Shown: piece by piece, positions 8,625 through 17,211 of the stretch | Numbering within the stretch: the first letter of the stretch is position 1 | How the letters are laid out: the number at the start of each line of letters is the position of its first letter | Assembly: GCA_900470195.1 (NCBI GenBank) | Contig: UEIJ01000024.1 | Coordinates: 1-64,000, forward strand | Source: Hyphomicrobiales bacterium | GTDB lineage: Bacteria > Pseudomonadota > Alphaproteobacteria > Rhizobiales > Rhizobiaceae | Direction of reading: 5' to 3' | Length of the DNA stretch: 64,000 bases | Notes under the pieces: model-generated | Databases searched by the model: none | What the model saw: the letters and a program-made list of their open reading frames with translations, nothing else | Told to the model about the DNA's origin: nothing | Program-made: the position numbers and the translations under genes

Positions 8625-9398
8625 ATGAGTCAGGGCGAAGAGGCGATCTCCGTCGTCGACCTTCATAAGCGTTTCGGTGATCTCGAGGTGCTTAAAGGCG
8701 TTTCACTCAGGGCGCGCGAGGGCGATGTTATCGCCATTATTGGCGGATCGGGCTCCGGCAAATCGACATTTCTTCGTTGCATCAACATGCTGGAGCTGCC
8801 AACGTCGGGGGCGGTCACCATCCATGGTGAAACCATCGCCATGAGAAATACCGGCAATGGCAGTCAGATACCCGCGGACAGAAGGCAGATCGAGCGTATT
8901 CGCACGCGGCTGGGAATGGTTTTCCAGAGCTTCAATCTCTGGCAACATATGACCGTTCTGGAAAATGTGATCGAAGCGCCTGTGCATGTGCTGGGCGTGC
9001 CGAAAGCCGAAGCGATAGATCGGGCCGAAGCTCTTCTAAAGCGCGTCGGGCTTTATGAGAAGCGAGACGTCTATCCCGCGTTCATGTCCGGTGGCCAGCA
9101 GCAGCGTGCCGCGATTGCGCGGGCGCTGGCGATAGAGCCGTTGGTGATGCTTTTCGACGAGCCGACATCCGCGCTCGACCCTGAACTGGTCGGCGAGGTT
9201 CTCACTGTTATCGGCGATTTGGCCCGGGAAAAACGCACGATGATTCTGGTTACGCATGAGATGAAATTTGCGCGTAAGGTCGCCAGTCACATCGTTTTTC
9301 TGCACGATGGCAAGATTGAGGAAGAGGGGCCCCCCGAAGAAGTCTTCGGATCGCCCAAATCCGAGCGACTGAAAAAGTTTATCAGTTCAACACACTGA
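8625..9398 (+). CDS. Polar amino acid ABC transporter, ATP-binding protein
   Basis: A 257-residue HisP/GlnQ-type ATPase: Walker A GGSGSGKST (about 40-48), Q-loop FQSFNLW, signature MSGGQQQR (Met in place of the usual Leu), Walker B VMLFDEPTSALDP and switch His in THEMKFA. It energises the two permeases encoded downstream. GGGAGG lies about 12 nt upstream of the ATG. It is first in a plus-strand operon divergent from the TetR regulator. Because the second importer set (13843-17013) has no ATPase gene, this protein could serve it too (inference). Confidence 0.93.
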   Translation: MSQGEEAISVVDLHKRFGDLEVLKGVSLRAREGDVIAIIGGSGSGKSTFLRCINMLELPTSGAVTIHGETIAMRNTGNGSQIPADRRQIERIRTRLGMVFQSFNLWQHMTVLENVIEAPVHVLGVPKAEAIDRAEALLKRVGLYEKRDVYPAFMSGGQQQRAAIARALAIEPLVMLFDEPTSALDPELVGEVLTVIGDLAREKRTMILVTHEMKFARKVASHIVFLHDGKIEEEGPPEEVFGSPKSERLKKFISSTH

Positions 9399-9419
9399 AA
9401 TGGGAATGGAGGAGTACCA

Positions 9420-10202
9420 ATGAAGTGTCTTTTAGCTAGTCTGTGCGTCGGTGTAACATTGGCTGTTGCGGGTGTTGCGGCGGCGAATGCCGAACAGGTG
9501 AAACTCGGTATCGCAGCCGAACCTTATCCGCCCTTCACGGAACCTGACGCCACGGGCAAATGGCACGGCTGGGAAATCGATTTTGCAGATGCCGTCTGCA
9601 AAGAGGCCAAGCTTGATTGCGTGATAACGCCTGTCGCCTGGGATGGCATCATCCCCGCGCTCACCACCGGCAAGATCGACATGATCGTCGGCTCAATGTC
9701 GATGACGCCTGAACGTCTCAAGACGATCGATTTCTCCGACAAATATTATAATACGCCGACGATCGTCATCGGCACCAAGGATCTCAAGTTCGACGCGACG
9801 CCGGAGGGATTGAAGGACAAGACGATTGGCGTGCAGGTTTCTACCATCCATCAGGCTTACGCGATGAAGCACTTCGCGCCAGCCGGTGTCACGATCAAGG
9901 AATATCAGACGCAGGACGAAGCCAACAACGACCTCACCGCCGGGCGCATCGACGCCGTGCAGGCGGATTCCCTGGCTCTGCGGACCTTCCTTGCGACGGA
10001 TAACGGCAAGGCATGCTGCGAGGAAAAGGGCATCGTCGCTCAGGATGTCGAGGTTCTGGGGCCGGGGGTGGGCATCGGATTGCGCAAGGGCGATACGGAG
10101 CTGAAAGACAAGCTGAACGCGGCGATCAAGGCCATCCGTTCCAACGGAACCTATGACACATTCACGAAAAAATATTTCGACTTTGACATTTACGGCCAGT
10201 GA
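9420..10202 (+). CDS. Family 3 periplasmic binding protein (Lys/Arg/Orn/His type)
   Basis: A 260-residue solute-binding protein with a Sec signal peptide (about 1-24, ending AANA before EQVKLG). Family 3 features follow: AAEPYPPFTEPD, GWEIDFADAVCKEA and the ligand motif SMSMTPERLKTIDFSDKYY. The Cys pair in CKEAKLDC recalls the disulfide in ArgT/HisJ-type proteins, which supports a basic amino acid ligand. GGAGGAG precedes the ATG. It captures the substrate in the periplasm for the ATPase and the two permeases around it. Confidence 0.92.
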   Translation: MKCLLASLCVGVTLAVAGVAAANAEQVKLGIAAEPYPPFTEPDATGKWHGWEIDFADAVCKEAKLDCVITPVAWDGIIPALTTGKIDMIVGSMSMTPERLKTIDFSDKYYNTPTIVIGTKDLKFDATPEGLKDKTIGVQVSTIHQAYAMKHFAPAGVTIKEYQTQDEANNDLTAGRIDAVQADSLALRTFLATDNGKACCEEKGIVAQDVEVLGPGVGIGLRKGDTELKDKLNAAIKAIRSNGTYDTFTKKYFDFDIYGQ

Positions 10203-10212
10203 ACGTCAGCAG

Positions 10213-10235
10213 CCAGCCGGCGTCCTGTCGGCTGG
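10213..10235 (+). other. Stem-loop after the binding-protein gene
   Basis: ccagccg (10213-10219) pairs with cggctgg (10229-10235) around a 9-nt loop, 10 nt after the stop codon. There is no T-run, so it is more likely an mRNA-stabilising or partial-stop element that lets the binding protein outnumber the permeases. Confidence 0.5.
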
Positions 10236-10266
10236 TCCCCTGATTTCAGCATGAACGGAACCGGCG

Positions 10267-10989
10267 ATGGATGCACCATTGATCAACTGGAGCCTGCTTG
10301 CGCTCAATCCGCCGGGATGGGGCGGGGTGCTTCTGCAGGGCTTCTGGCACACGCTGCAAATTGCCGTTGGTGGTTATTCGCTCGGTCTGTTGATTGGCAT
10401 GTTCGGTGCGTTGGGCAAGCTCTATGGCGGCCCGATCATTCGCGATCTGCTGGAAGTTTATACCACAGTCGTGCGCGCCGTGCCGGAACTGGTGCTGATC
10501 CTTATCCTCTATTACGCGGGCACCGATCTGTTGAACCAGTTGTTGGCGCTGTTTGGCCATGGCAAAGTGGATATCAGCGGGCTTGCGGCTGGCATTTTCG
10601 TCATCGGTGTCGTGCAGGGCGCATATTCGACGGAAGTTCTGCGCGGTGCGATCAAAGCCATCGCGCCCGGCCAGATCGAGGCGGCGCGTGCATTCGGCAT
10701 GCCGCCGTCCAAGATGCTCAGACGCATCACGATACCGGCCATGCTGCCCTTCGCCATACCGGGTCTTGCCAATCTTTGGCTTATCTCAACCAAGGATACA
10801 GCTCTTCTGGCGGTCGTCGGCTTCAGCGAATTGACGCTTGTGACAAGGCAGGCAGCCGGGACAACCAAGCATTATCTGCTGTTCTTCATGGCGGCTGGTG
10901 TGCTCTACCTCGGCCTCACACTGATTTCGAACGCCTTCATCGGCATTATCGAGCGCCGTGCGCGCCGTGGTTTTGCGCGGATCGACTGA
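10267..10989 (+). CDS. Polar amino acid ABC transporter permease (HisQ/ArtQ-like)
   Basis: A 240-residue membrane protein with about five hydrophobic segments and the EAA loop (GQIEAARAFGMPPSKMLRRI, about 138-157) that contacts the ATPase. RAVPELVLILILYY near 70 is typical of HisQ-type permeases. It pairs with the next gene, which begins 2 nt after its stop. The longer frame at 10251-10994 is out of phase with the domain and is not a gene. Confidence 0.92.
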   Translation: MDAPLINWSLLALNPPGWGGVLLQGFWHTLQIAVGGYSLGLLIGMFGALGKLYGGPIIRDLLEVYTTVVRAVPELVLILILYYAGTDLLNQLLALFGHGKVDISGLAAGIFVIGVVQGAYSTEVLRGAIKAIAPGQIEAARAFGMPPSKMLRRITIPAMLPFAIPGLANLWLISTKDTALLAVVGFSELTLVTRQAAGTTKHYLLFFMAAGVLYLGLTLISNAFIGIIERRARRGFARID

Positions 10990-10990
10990 G

Positions 10991-11794
10991 ATGAGCATAG
11001 CAGTACTGGAAAATCAGACGTCCGTCAGAAACTGGCTCGAACCGCACCGGCTTGTGCTGATTGTCATCGCAATCGCGTTGGTTGCTTCGGCGGTGATATT
11101 TGGTCGCTGGGAGTGGCTGCCGCAATACCTGCCCCGCCTGGGTTCCGGCATCGTGGTAACTCTGTTCATGCTGTTCGGGTCTGCGGTTCTGGGATTTATG
11201 CTTGCACTGCCGCTCGGGCTGCTCCAGGTGACTGGCCCATGGTGGTTGCGGTGGCCAGCGAAGGCGTTCTGCACCGTTATCCGGGGAACACCGTTGCTGC
11301 TGCAGCTGTGGCTGCTCTACTATGGCCTTGGTTCGCTGTTTCCCTCCATTCCCGGCATTCGGGGCTCTTTTATCTGGCCTTATCTGCGCGAGGCATGGCC
11401 ATATGGACTTGCCGCGCTGACGATCTCTTTCGCGGCCTATGAGGGGGAGGTCATGCGCGGCGCGTTTGCCGGCGTGCCGTCTGGCGAGCTGCAGGCCGGC
11501 CGCGCTTTTGGCATGTCCCCCTGGAAAGTGTTTCGCCGTATCTGGCTGCCGCGCGCCATCCATCGCGCCTTGCCCACGCTGAACGGCGAAACGGTTCTGC
11601 AATTGAAATCGACCCCGCTGGTGGCGACGATCACCGTTGTTGACGTCTATGGCGTCGTTTCGCGGGTACGCCAGGAAACCTATCTCACTTATGAGCCGCT
11701 TCTGCTGCTGGCCCTGATCTACATGATATTGACCGCGGGTCTGGTCCTGGTCTTCCGGCGTCTTGAGAACCGAATTCCGACAAGAGGTGCTTGA
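10991..11794 (+). CDS. Polar amino acid ABC transporter permease (HisM/ArtM-like)
   Basis: A 267-residue permease with an N-terminal extension of about 55 residues including one hydrophobic segment, then the conserved core: RGTPLLLQLWLLYYG, and the EAA loop GELQAGRAFGMSPWKVFRRI. ATG 10991 is chosen over an upstream frame start inside the preceding gene. The stop (TGA, 11792-11794) abuts the ATG of the amidohydrolase at 11795, so the transporter and hydrolase are translationally coupled. It forms the second half of the heterodimeric channel. Confidence 0.92.
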   Translation: MSIAVLENQTSVRNWLEPHRLVLIVIAIALVASAVIFGRWEWLPQYLPRLGSGIVVTLFMLFGSAVLGFMLALPLGLLQVTGPWWLRWPAKAFCTVIRGTPLLLQLWLLYYGLGSLFPSIPGIRGSFIWPYLREAWPYGLAALTISFAAYEGEVMRGAFAGVPSGELQAGRAFGMSPWKVFRRIWLPRAIHRALPTLNGETVLQLKSTPLVATITVVDVYGVVSRVRQETYLTYEPLLLLALIYMILTAGLVLVFRRLENRIPTRGA

Positions 11795-12967
11795 ATGCGC
11801 GATTTTTCACCCACTATTCTCAATAGCCTGCCCGAGTTGACGGCATTGCGGCACGACCTTCATGCCCACCCTGAACTGGGACTTGAGGAGAAACGGACCT
11901 CCGAGATCGTTGCGCGGCAGCTTGAAGCTCTGGGGTACAAGGTCACGCGAGGACTTGCGAAAACCGGGATCGTCGGCACTTTGACGAACGGATCAAGCCG
12001 CAAGTCCATCGGCATTCGTGCTGATATCGATGCGCTTCCCATTCATGAGCAGACAAATTTGCCCTATTCCAGCAAGTCTCCGGGTCTGATGCATGCCTGC
12101 GGACATGATGGCCATACGACCATGTTGCTCGGTGCTGCCAAGGCTTTGGCGGAACGCCGTAATTTCGACGGAACCATTCATCTGATTTTCCAGCCCGCTG
12201 AAGAAAACTTCGGCGGCGCCAAGATCATGATAGACGAAGGCCTGTTCGACCGGTTCCCCTGTGATGCTGTTTTTGCTCTTCACAACGATCCCGGCATTCC
12301 GCTTGGCAAATTTGCCTTCCGCGATGGGCCGATCATGGCCGCGGTCGATGAGGCTATTATAAGGGTGAACGGTTACGGGGGACACGGCTCGGAGCCGGAA
12401 AAGACCGCCGATCCGATAACGGCGGGCGCATCGATTGTGATGGCCCTGCAGACCATCAAGTCGCGTAACGTGCCGGCGCTCGACCCCGCAGTTGTGACCG
12501 TTGCCGCATTCCATGGCGGTTCAGCCAGTAACATCATTCCATCGACCGCAGAAATCGTCGTCGGTATTCGCACTTTTTCGCCCACCATCCGCGATCAGAT
12601 CGAACAGCGGATCAAGCGTGTTGCAGCGCATCAGGCGGAGAGCTTCGGACTAACTGCTGAAGTGGAGTATCTGCGCAGTTACGACGCAACGATCAATCAC
12701 AGTGCAGAAACAGATTTTGCACGTACTCTGGCCATCAAGTCGTTTGGCGCGACGAACGTGATTGATCTGGAGCGTCCTTTCATGGGCAGTGAGGATTTCG
12801 CCTATATGCTCGTTGAGCGACCCGGAACCTACTTCTTTGTGGGAGGAGGCAGGGGAGAGAACGATTTTCAGCTCCATCATCCCTCTTATGATTTCAATGA
12901 CGACCTGATTCCCATCGGCGCGGCCTTCTGGACCGAGCTTGCTGAAACCTACCTTAAATCTGAGTGA
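11795..12967 (+). CDS. M20 family amidohydrolase (hippurate hydrolase/N-acyl-amino-acid type)
   Basis: A 390-residue M20D metallohydrolase. The metal-binding core is clear: GIRADIDALPIHEQT, HACGHDGHTTML and FQPAEENFGGAK. The dimerisation domain follows, and a C-terminal metal His near the end (HHPSYDFNDD). Relatives hydrolyse amide bonds of N-acyl amino acids in the cytoplasm. Coupling to a basic-amino-acid importer and a DDAH-type enzyme suggests it removes an acyl or similar group from an arginine derivative (inference). Confidence 0.9.
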   Translation: MRDFSPTILNSLPELTALRHDLHAHPELGLEEKRTSEIVARQLEALGYKVTRGLAKTGIVGTLTNGSSRKSIGIRADIDALPIHEQTNLPYSSKSPGLMHACGHDGHTTMLLGAAKALAERRNFDGTIHLIFQPAEENFGGAKIMIDEGLFDRFPCDAVFALHNDPGIPLGKFAFRDGPIMAAVDEAIIRVNGYGGHGSEPEKTADPITAGASIVMALQTIKSRNVPALDPAVVTVAAFHGGSASNIIPSTAEIVVGIRTFSPTIRDQIEQRIKRVAAHQAESFGLTAEVEYLRSYDATINHSAETDFARTLAIKSFGATNVIDLERPFMGSEDFAYMLVERPGTYFFVGGGRGENDFQLHHPSYDFNDDLIPIGAAFWTELAETYLKSE

Positions 12968-12971
12968 TCCC

Positions 12972-13757
12972 ATGGCAGCCGTATATGAATTCAATGCAGC
13001 TATCGTCCGCACGCCGGGACGATCCGTCGTCAATGGTTTGCGTGCCGATGACAGGGGCAATCCGACCTATGAGGGCGTCAAGGAAGAGCACGAAGCCTAT
13101 GTAGAAGCGTTGCGGAACGCAGGTGTCGACGTGACCGTTCTTCCGCCGATGGAGGATTTTCCGGATTCGATATTTGTAGAAGACCCGGCGCTGGTGTTTC
13201 ACGAAGGAGCAGTTCTGTTGCGCCCAGGCGCACCATCGCGCATGGGCGAAACGGCTGAAATCGAACCGGTTCTGCGTTCCCTTTTCGAGAGGGTCGTGCC
13301 GCTTCCTTCATCGGGATTCGCCGATGGCGGGGACGTTCTGGTTACATCATCGACAGTGATGATCGGCCTGTCGGCGCGTACCGATAAAAGCGGCGCCGAG
13401 GGACTTCGTGCGGCGCTGGCCACCCTCGGTCGCGCCGCGGAAATCGTCGAGACACCGAAGGGCGTGCTGCATTTCAAGACCGATTGCTCACTGCTGGACG
13501 AAGAGACAGTGCTTGCAACGCACAGGCTGGCGGGTTCCGGTTTCTTTCGGGGTATGCGCGAAATTGTGACGCCGGAGGGTGAAGAGGCGGCGGCCAACGC
13601 GCTCAGGGTCAACGATGTCGTATTCGTCGGTGCGGATTATCCCCGCACAATCGATCTGCTGGATAAAGAGGGATACAAGGTCGTCGCCTTGAGGACCGGG
13701 GAAATCGGTCGGATCGATGCCGGTCTGTCGTGCATGTCGCTCAGGTGGCGACGGTAA
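12972..13757 (+). CDS. Dimethylarginine dimethylaminohydrolase (DDAH)-family guanidine hydrolase
   Basis: A 261-residue pentein-fold hydrolase. Family hallmarks are all present: RTPGRSVVNGL near the start, FPDSIFVEDPALV (63-75), FADGGDVL (116-123), His167 in GVLHFKT and the nucleophile Cys254 in LSCMSLRW. DDAH turns asymmetric dimethylarginine or monomethylarginine into citrulline plus an amine. ATG 12972 lies 4 nt after the amidohydrolase stop. It is the last gene of the importer operon and ends 23 nt before a terminator. Other guanidine substrates are possible, since bacterial members are not all characterised. Confidence 0.9.
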   Translation: MAAVYEFNAAIVRTPGRSVVNGLRADDRGNPTYEGVKEEHEAYVEALRNAGVDVTVLPPMEDFPDSIFVEDPALVFHEGAVLLRPGAPSRMGETAEIEPVLRSLFERVVPLPSSGFADGGDVLVTSSTVMIGLSARTDKSGAEGLRAALATLGRAAEIVETPKGVLHFKTDCSLLDEETVLATHRLAGSGFFRGMREIVTPEGEEAAANALRVNDVVFVGADYPRTIDLLDKEGYKVVALRTGEIGRIDAGLSCMSLRWRR

Positions 13758-13779
13758 TCAGAAACGGGCTTTAAAATGG

Positions 13780-13803
13780 ATCGGCGCGGTATTCCGCGCC
13801 GAT
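13780..13803 (+). terminator. Terminator after the DDAH gene
   Basis: atcggcgcgg (13780-13789) pairs perfectly with ccgcgccgat (13794-13803) around a 4-nt loop, followed by TTTTCG. It separates this operon from the convergent permease gene. Confidence 0.75.
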
Positions 13804-13842
13804 TTTCGTTTGTACCGTTCAGGCCTACATCCGATGGCGCGT

Positions 13843-14814
13843 TTAACGCGCCAAAGAACGTTTGAAGCGAGCTTCGAGTTTCGCCTGACCATATTCCAGA
13901 ACGACGGACAGGGCCCAGTAGATCATCGATGCAGTTATGAGCATTTCGATGTGCCGGAACTCGGTCTGGCCCTGTGTGCGGGCAAGATACATGAGTTCCC
14001 ATACCCCAATGACGGAGACCAGCGACGAGTCTTTGAGCATGGCGATGAACTGGTTGCCGGTTGGCGGAATAATGATGCGCATTGCCTGAGGAAGAATGAC
14101 GAGCCACATCGTTTGCGATGGTCCAAGACCCAAAGCGGCTGCGCCTTCCTGCTGGCCGCGAGGAATGCTTTCGATGCCGGCACGAAAGATTTCCGTCATG
14201 TAAGCGCCGTAGCACAGGGATAGTGCCAGAATACCGGCAGGGATCGGCCCGATGACATAACCCACCTGAGGCAGGCCGAGGTAGATAATGTAAATCTGCA
14301 TCAGCAACGGCAAGCCGCGGAAGAGCGAGGTGTAAAACGTCGCCAGGCCGTAAACCAGGCCGTTTTTTGAAAGTTTGGCGACGGCACCGATCAGCGCCAG
14401 AATGGTCGCGAATAAGATGGAGGCGGTGGAAATATAAAGCGTCGTGACGACGCCCTGACTGATGAGAAATCCGATCTTTCTGGCGATGAATTCAAACGAG
14501 AGATTGAATGAATAAAAGAAGATCATCAGCAGCAGGAACAGTTCCGTCCAAATGGCGATGATCTGTGCCCAACGCGGAAAAAGTCTCAGAAAGCTCCAAT
14601 TGGCGAAGATCACGAGACTGAGCAGAACAGAGGAAAGCAACGTCGCCTTGGTGAAACCCGCCTTCGCGACCTTCGGGTCGATGCCAAGCAGGTTTGTTAT
14701 GCCGGAAAACCGGACATTCATGAAACAGAAGAGTGCTGTCAGGATAACAAAAAACGCTACCTGAACAGTACGTTTGGCGGCCTCAGGCCGTGTCAGAAAA
14801 AACCTCCCGAGCAT
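13843..14814 (-). CDS. Polar amino acid ABC transporter permease, stand-alone
   Basis: A 323-residue HisM/GlnP-type permease with an N-terminal hydrophobic extension (about 1-115) before the conserved core: TSLFRGLPLLMQIYIIYLG and the EAA loop GQQEGAAALGLGPSQTMWLVILPQAMRIIIPP. ATG 14814 is chosen because GGGGAGA sits 5 nt before it; the ATG at 14850 would overlap the oxidase gene. It is the last gene of the set binding protein, oxidase, permease. No ATPase gene accompanies it. Confidence 0.9.
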   Translation of the reverse strand: MLGRFFLTRPEAAKRTVQVAFFVILTALFCFMNVRFSGITNLLGIDPKVAKAGFTKATLLSSVLLSLVIFANWSFLRLFPRWAQIIAIWTELFLLLMIFFYSFNLSFEFIARKIGFLISQGVVTTLYISTASILFATILALIGAVAKLSKNGLVYGLATFYTSLFRGLPLLMQIYIIYLGLPQVGYVIGPIPAGILALSLCYGAYMTEIFRAGIESIPRGQQEGAAALGLGPSQTMWLVILPQAMRIIIPPTGNQFIAMLKDSSLVSVIGVWELMYLARTQGQTEFRHIEMLITASMIYWALSVVLEYGQAKLEARFKRSLAR

Positions 14815-14827
14815 ATTCTCTCCCCTG

Positions 14828-16111
14828 TCAGCTTGCTTTTCGCTCGGCAAGCCAATCCTGCATCTGCAATTTCCAATAGGTCAGCTGGGCAGCTGCGAGA
14901 CCCGCAGCACCTCCGGCCCAGACGAGCCCGAACTTTTCGAAAAGCTTGTACCGGTCAGTTTGTCCGCAGATGGCTTCGGCTACGACCTTGCCGCCGATGG
15001 CGGTCGTGTTGAGGCCGTGGCCGCCAAATGCCGTGCAATACCAGGTGGCGCGATCCAGCTTGCCGATCTGTGGCATGAGATGTCTCGCATAAGACATCAG
15101 GCCGGACCATGCGAGTTCCGTCTTCAGCGAAGTAAGCTGAGGGTAGGTTCCCACCATTTCGTTGCGCAGTTCCCGCACGACACCGGGCGTATCGGCTGCC
15201 CGTGTCGTGATGCGCCCACCCCATAACAGCCTGCGGCCGCCATCGATCACGCGGTAATAGTCGCCCGCCCGTCGGTTATCACCGATCGCGGATGTGGTGC
15301 GGATTGCCGATGCAATGAGTTCCGGCGCTTCCTCACTCACCATCACATAGGTTGCGATGGGCAGGAAGGCCCGCTTGATCTGCCCGACCAGTCCGTCAGT
15401 GTAACCGCCAGTGGTTATCAGCACTGCGCCGGCTTTGACTTGTCCTTCGGCCGTCTTCACAAGCTTGCCATCACTATGGTCGAGCAATTGGACAACACGG
15501 CTATGCTCGAATATCCACCCGCCAAGCCGCTCTATCTCACGGCCAAGCGCCCGCAAATAATTCAACGGATGGATATGAAAGGCGTTCGGGTCGGTCACCG
15601 ACTGGAAGTAACGTCTGGAATTAAGGATGTTGCGCGTTTCGGCTGTTGTGTGAAAGTCGATCTTGTAGCCATAGTCGCGGTAGAGTTCATCGGCGTAGTG
15701 TTTCAGGCTGTCGCCATCGTCATATCGGCGAACGCTCATAATGCCGGGTGATAGCTGGGCTTCCTCGATCTTCAGCGCGGCAATGTTCTGGCGAACGAAC
15801 TCGACGCCTTCGATCGACATTTCGTGAAGCGTTTTGGCGGCAGCACTCCCGGCGCGGGCGGCAATCGCGTCGCCGCCAGTCGCGAAGCCGGGGCTGACAA
15901 ATCCGCCGTTGCGCCCGGATGCGCCAAAGCCGATGCTTTCGGCTTCCAGGACAACAACCTTCTTGCCTGCACGTGACATCTGCAAAGCGGCCGACAATCC
16001 GGCAAGCCCGCCGCCAATCACCGCGACATCTGCTGTTATTTCGCGATCAAGCGTCGGACGCGCGAAGTCGTCTGCCTTGGTGCGGCTGTAATAAGTGACG
16101 GGATATGTCAT
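14828..16111 (-). CDS. FAD-dependent amine/D-amino acid oxidase family protein (DAO; PuuB-like)
   Basis: A 427-residue DAO-fold oxidoreductase with the dinucleotide motif VIGGGLAGLSAA (about 31-42), a second FAD contact GFGASGRNGGF, and the C-terminal GGHGLNTTAIGG. Such enzymes oxidise amino groups to imines in the cytoplasm. ATG 16111 is preferred to 16138, which lies at the edge of a strong hairpin; neither has a clear Shine-Dalgarno. Being placed between a binding protein and a permease gene implies that the imported amine is its substrate. The Rid protein encoded upstream would deaminate the imine product. Confidence 0.88.
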   Translation of the reverse strand: MTYPVTYYSRTKADDFARPTLDREITADVAVIGGGLAGLSAALQMSRAGKKVVVLEAESIGFGASGRNGGFVSPGFATGGDAIAARAGSAAAKTLHEMSIEGVEFVRQNIAALKIEEAQLSPGIMSVRRYDDGDSLKHYADELYRDYGYKIDFHTTAETRNILNSRRYFQSVTDPNAFHIHPLNYLRALGREIERLGGWIFEHSRVVQLLDHSDGKLVKTAEGQVKAGAVLITTGGYTDGLVGQIKRAFLPIATYVMVSEEAPELIASAIRTTSAIGDNRRAGDYYRVIDGGRRLLWGGRITTRAADTPGVVRELRNEMVGTYPQLTSLKTELAWSGLMSYARHLMPQIGKLDRATWYCTAFGGHGLNTTAIGGKVVAEAICGQTDRYKLFEKFGLVWAGGAAGLAAAQLTYWKLQMQDWLAERKAS

Positions 16112-16137
16112 GGTAACACCACAATAAGCATATCGCA

Positions 16138-16160
16138 TGAGCCATCGTTACGATGGCTCA
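16138..16160 (-). other. Stem-loop between binding-protein and oxidase genes
   Basis: A perfect 10-bp inverted repeat (16138-16147 and 16151-16160) with a 3-nt loop, 26 nt after the binding-protein stop and just before the oxidase start. There is no T-run. It is likely a processing or stability element setting a high binding-protein level. Confidence 0.55.
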
Positions 16161-16185
16161 CGACAATATTGATGTAAAAGGCAGG

Positions 16186-17013
16186 TCAGTCGGCGCTATA
16201 GTCCTTGCCGTACCACTTTGCCGTGAGTGTCGCCAAAGTACCGTCGGACTTCATCTCCTTGATGATTTCGCCAATCTTGGCAGTCCAATCCGGGTCATTC
16301 TTTTCGGCAATAACGACGAGCGGTTCACGGAAGGCGTATTCGCCCTCAAGGATCTTTACAGGATAACCGTTCTTGATGGCATTCTGCGCTGTCTGCTCGG
16401 GTGCGACAATCGCATCGATACGAACGCCATCACCCAGTCTCAGATCGTCGAAAGGCAGCATGGAATCCGCGAAGGTGCGAATTTCGCCCGGGTCAAGCTT
16501 ATACTCGATCGGGGGAAGGCCGGGCGCGTCGATCTCCAGTTGGTGACGAGCATAATCTTCTGAAGTAGTTGCGGTCTCGACGCCGATAACCTTGCCTTTG
16601 AGGTCCGCGACCGACTTTGCTTCGCTGTCCTTGTGCACGACATAGACGTATGGGCTGTAATAATAGATGCCGGCAAAATCGATGACATTCGCGCGCGCTT
16701 TGGTCGGCGTGACGGATCCGACGCCGACGTCATAGCGCCCCTGCCAGCGCCCACCGGTCAGAGTTGCCCAGTCCGGGGTCTCGAAGGATACGGCGACGCC
16801 GAGACGCTTGCCAATCTCGTTGGCCACGTCGACGTCGAATCCTACGAGCTGGTTGGAATCATCCAGAAAGCTTTGGGGAGGCCAGCCTGCATTGGTTGCA
16901 ACAACCATGGCCTTCTTTTCCATGACGCGATCCAGCGTCTCTCCCGCATGAGCCGCGAATCCTGTTGCCAGAATGGCGCCTGCAATGCCCATTATTGTTA
17001 TGATTTTTCTCAT
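16186..17013 (-). CDS. Family 3 periplasmic amino acid-binding protein
   Basis: A 275-residue binding protein with a signal peptide (about 1-23, ending AAHA before GETLDR). Family 3 traits: NAGWPPQSFLDDSNQLVGFDVDVANEI, and a central GRYDVGVGSVTPTKARANVIDFAG. ATG 17013 is chosen for the GGAGGGG about 9 nt before it. It is first in the minus-strand set with an FAD oxidase and a permease. The ligand is probably an amino acid or amine, given the oxidase; it cannot be named. Confidence 0.9.
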   Translation of the reverse strand: MRKIITIMGIAGAILATGFAAHAGETLDRVMEKKAMVVATNAGWPPQSFLDDSNQLVGFDVDVANEIGKRLGVAVSFETPDWATLTGGRWQGRYDVGVGSVTPTKARANVIDFAGIYYYSPYVYVVHKDSEAKSVADLKGKVIGVETATTSEDYARHQLEIDAPGLPPIEYKLDPGEIRTFADSMLPFDDLRLGDGVRIDAIVAPEQTAQNAIKNGYPVKILEGEYAFREPLVVIAEKNDPDWTAKIGEIIKEMKSDGTLATLTAKWYGKDYSAD

Positions 17014-17211
17014 CTTATCGAACCCCTCCACTGGTTGGATGGATGAGCATTGCATAAACGCGAGAGTGTCGGCTAGGTGGCTAGAAGAAACGAATTATGA
17101 AATTAGCGTATGATTATATGCTGCTTACGCAGGATTCCTGCTGAGGCAGGGCGAATTCGGGGCCTTCTTGCTCGAGGCCCCGATATGGCGAACGACGCCG
17201 TCTGTCGTCGA

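Noticed and set aside
10251-10994. Longer open frame overlapping the first permease gene
   Set aside because: Out of phase with the EAA loop and hydrophobic segments, which are all in the 10267-10989 frame.
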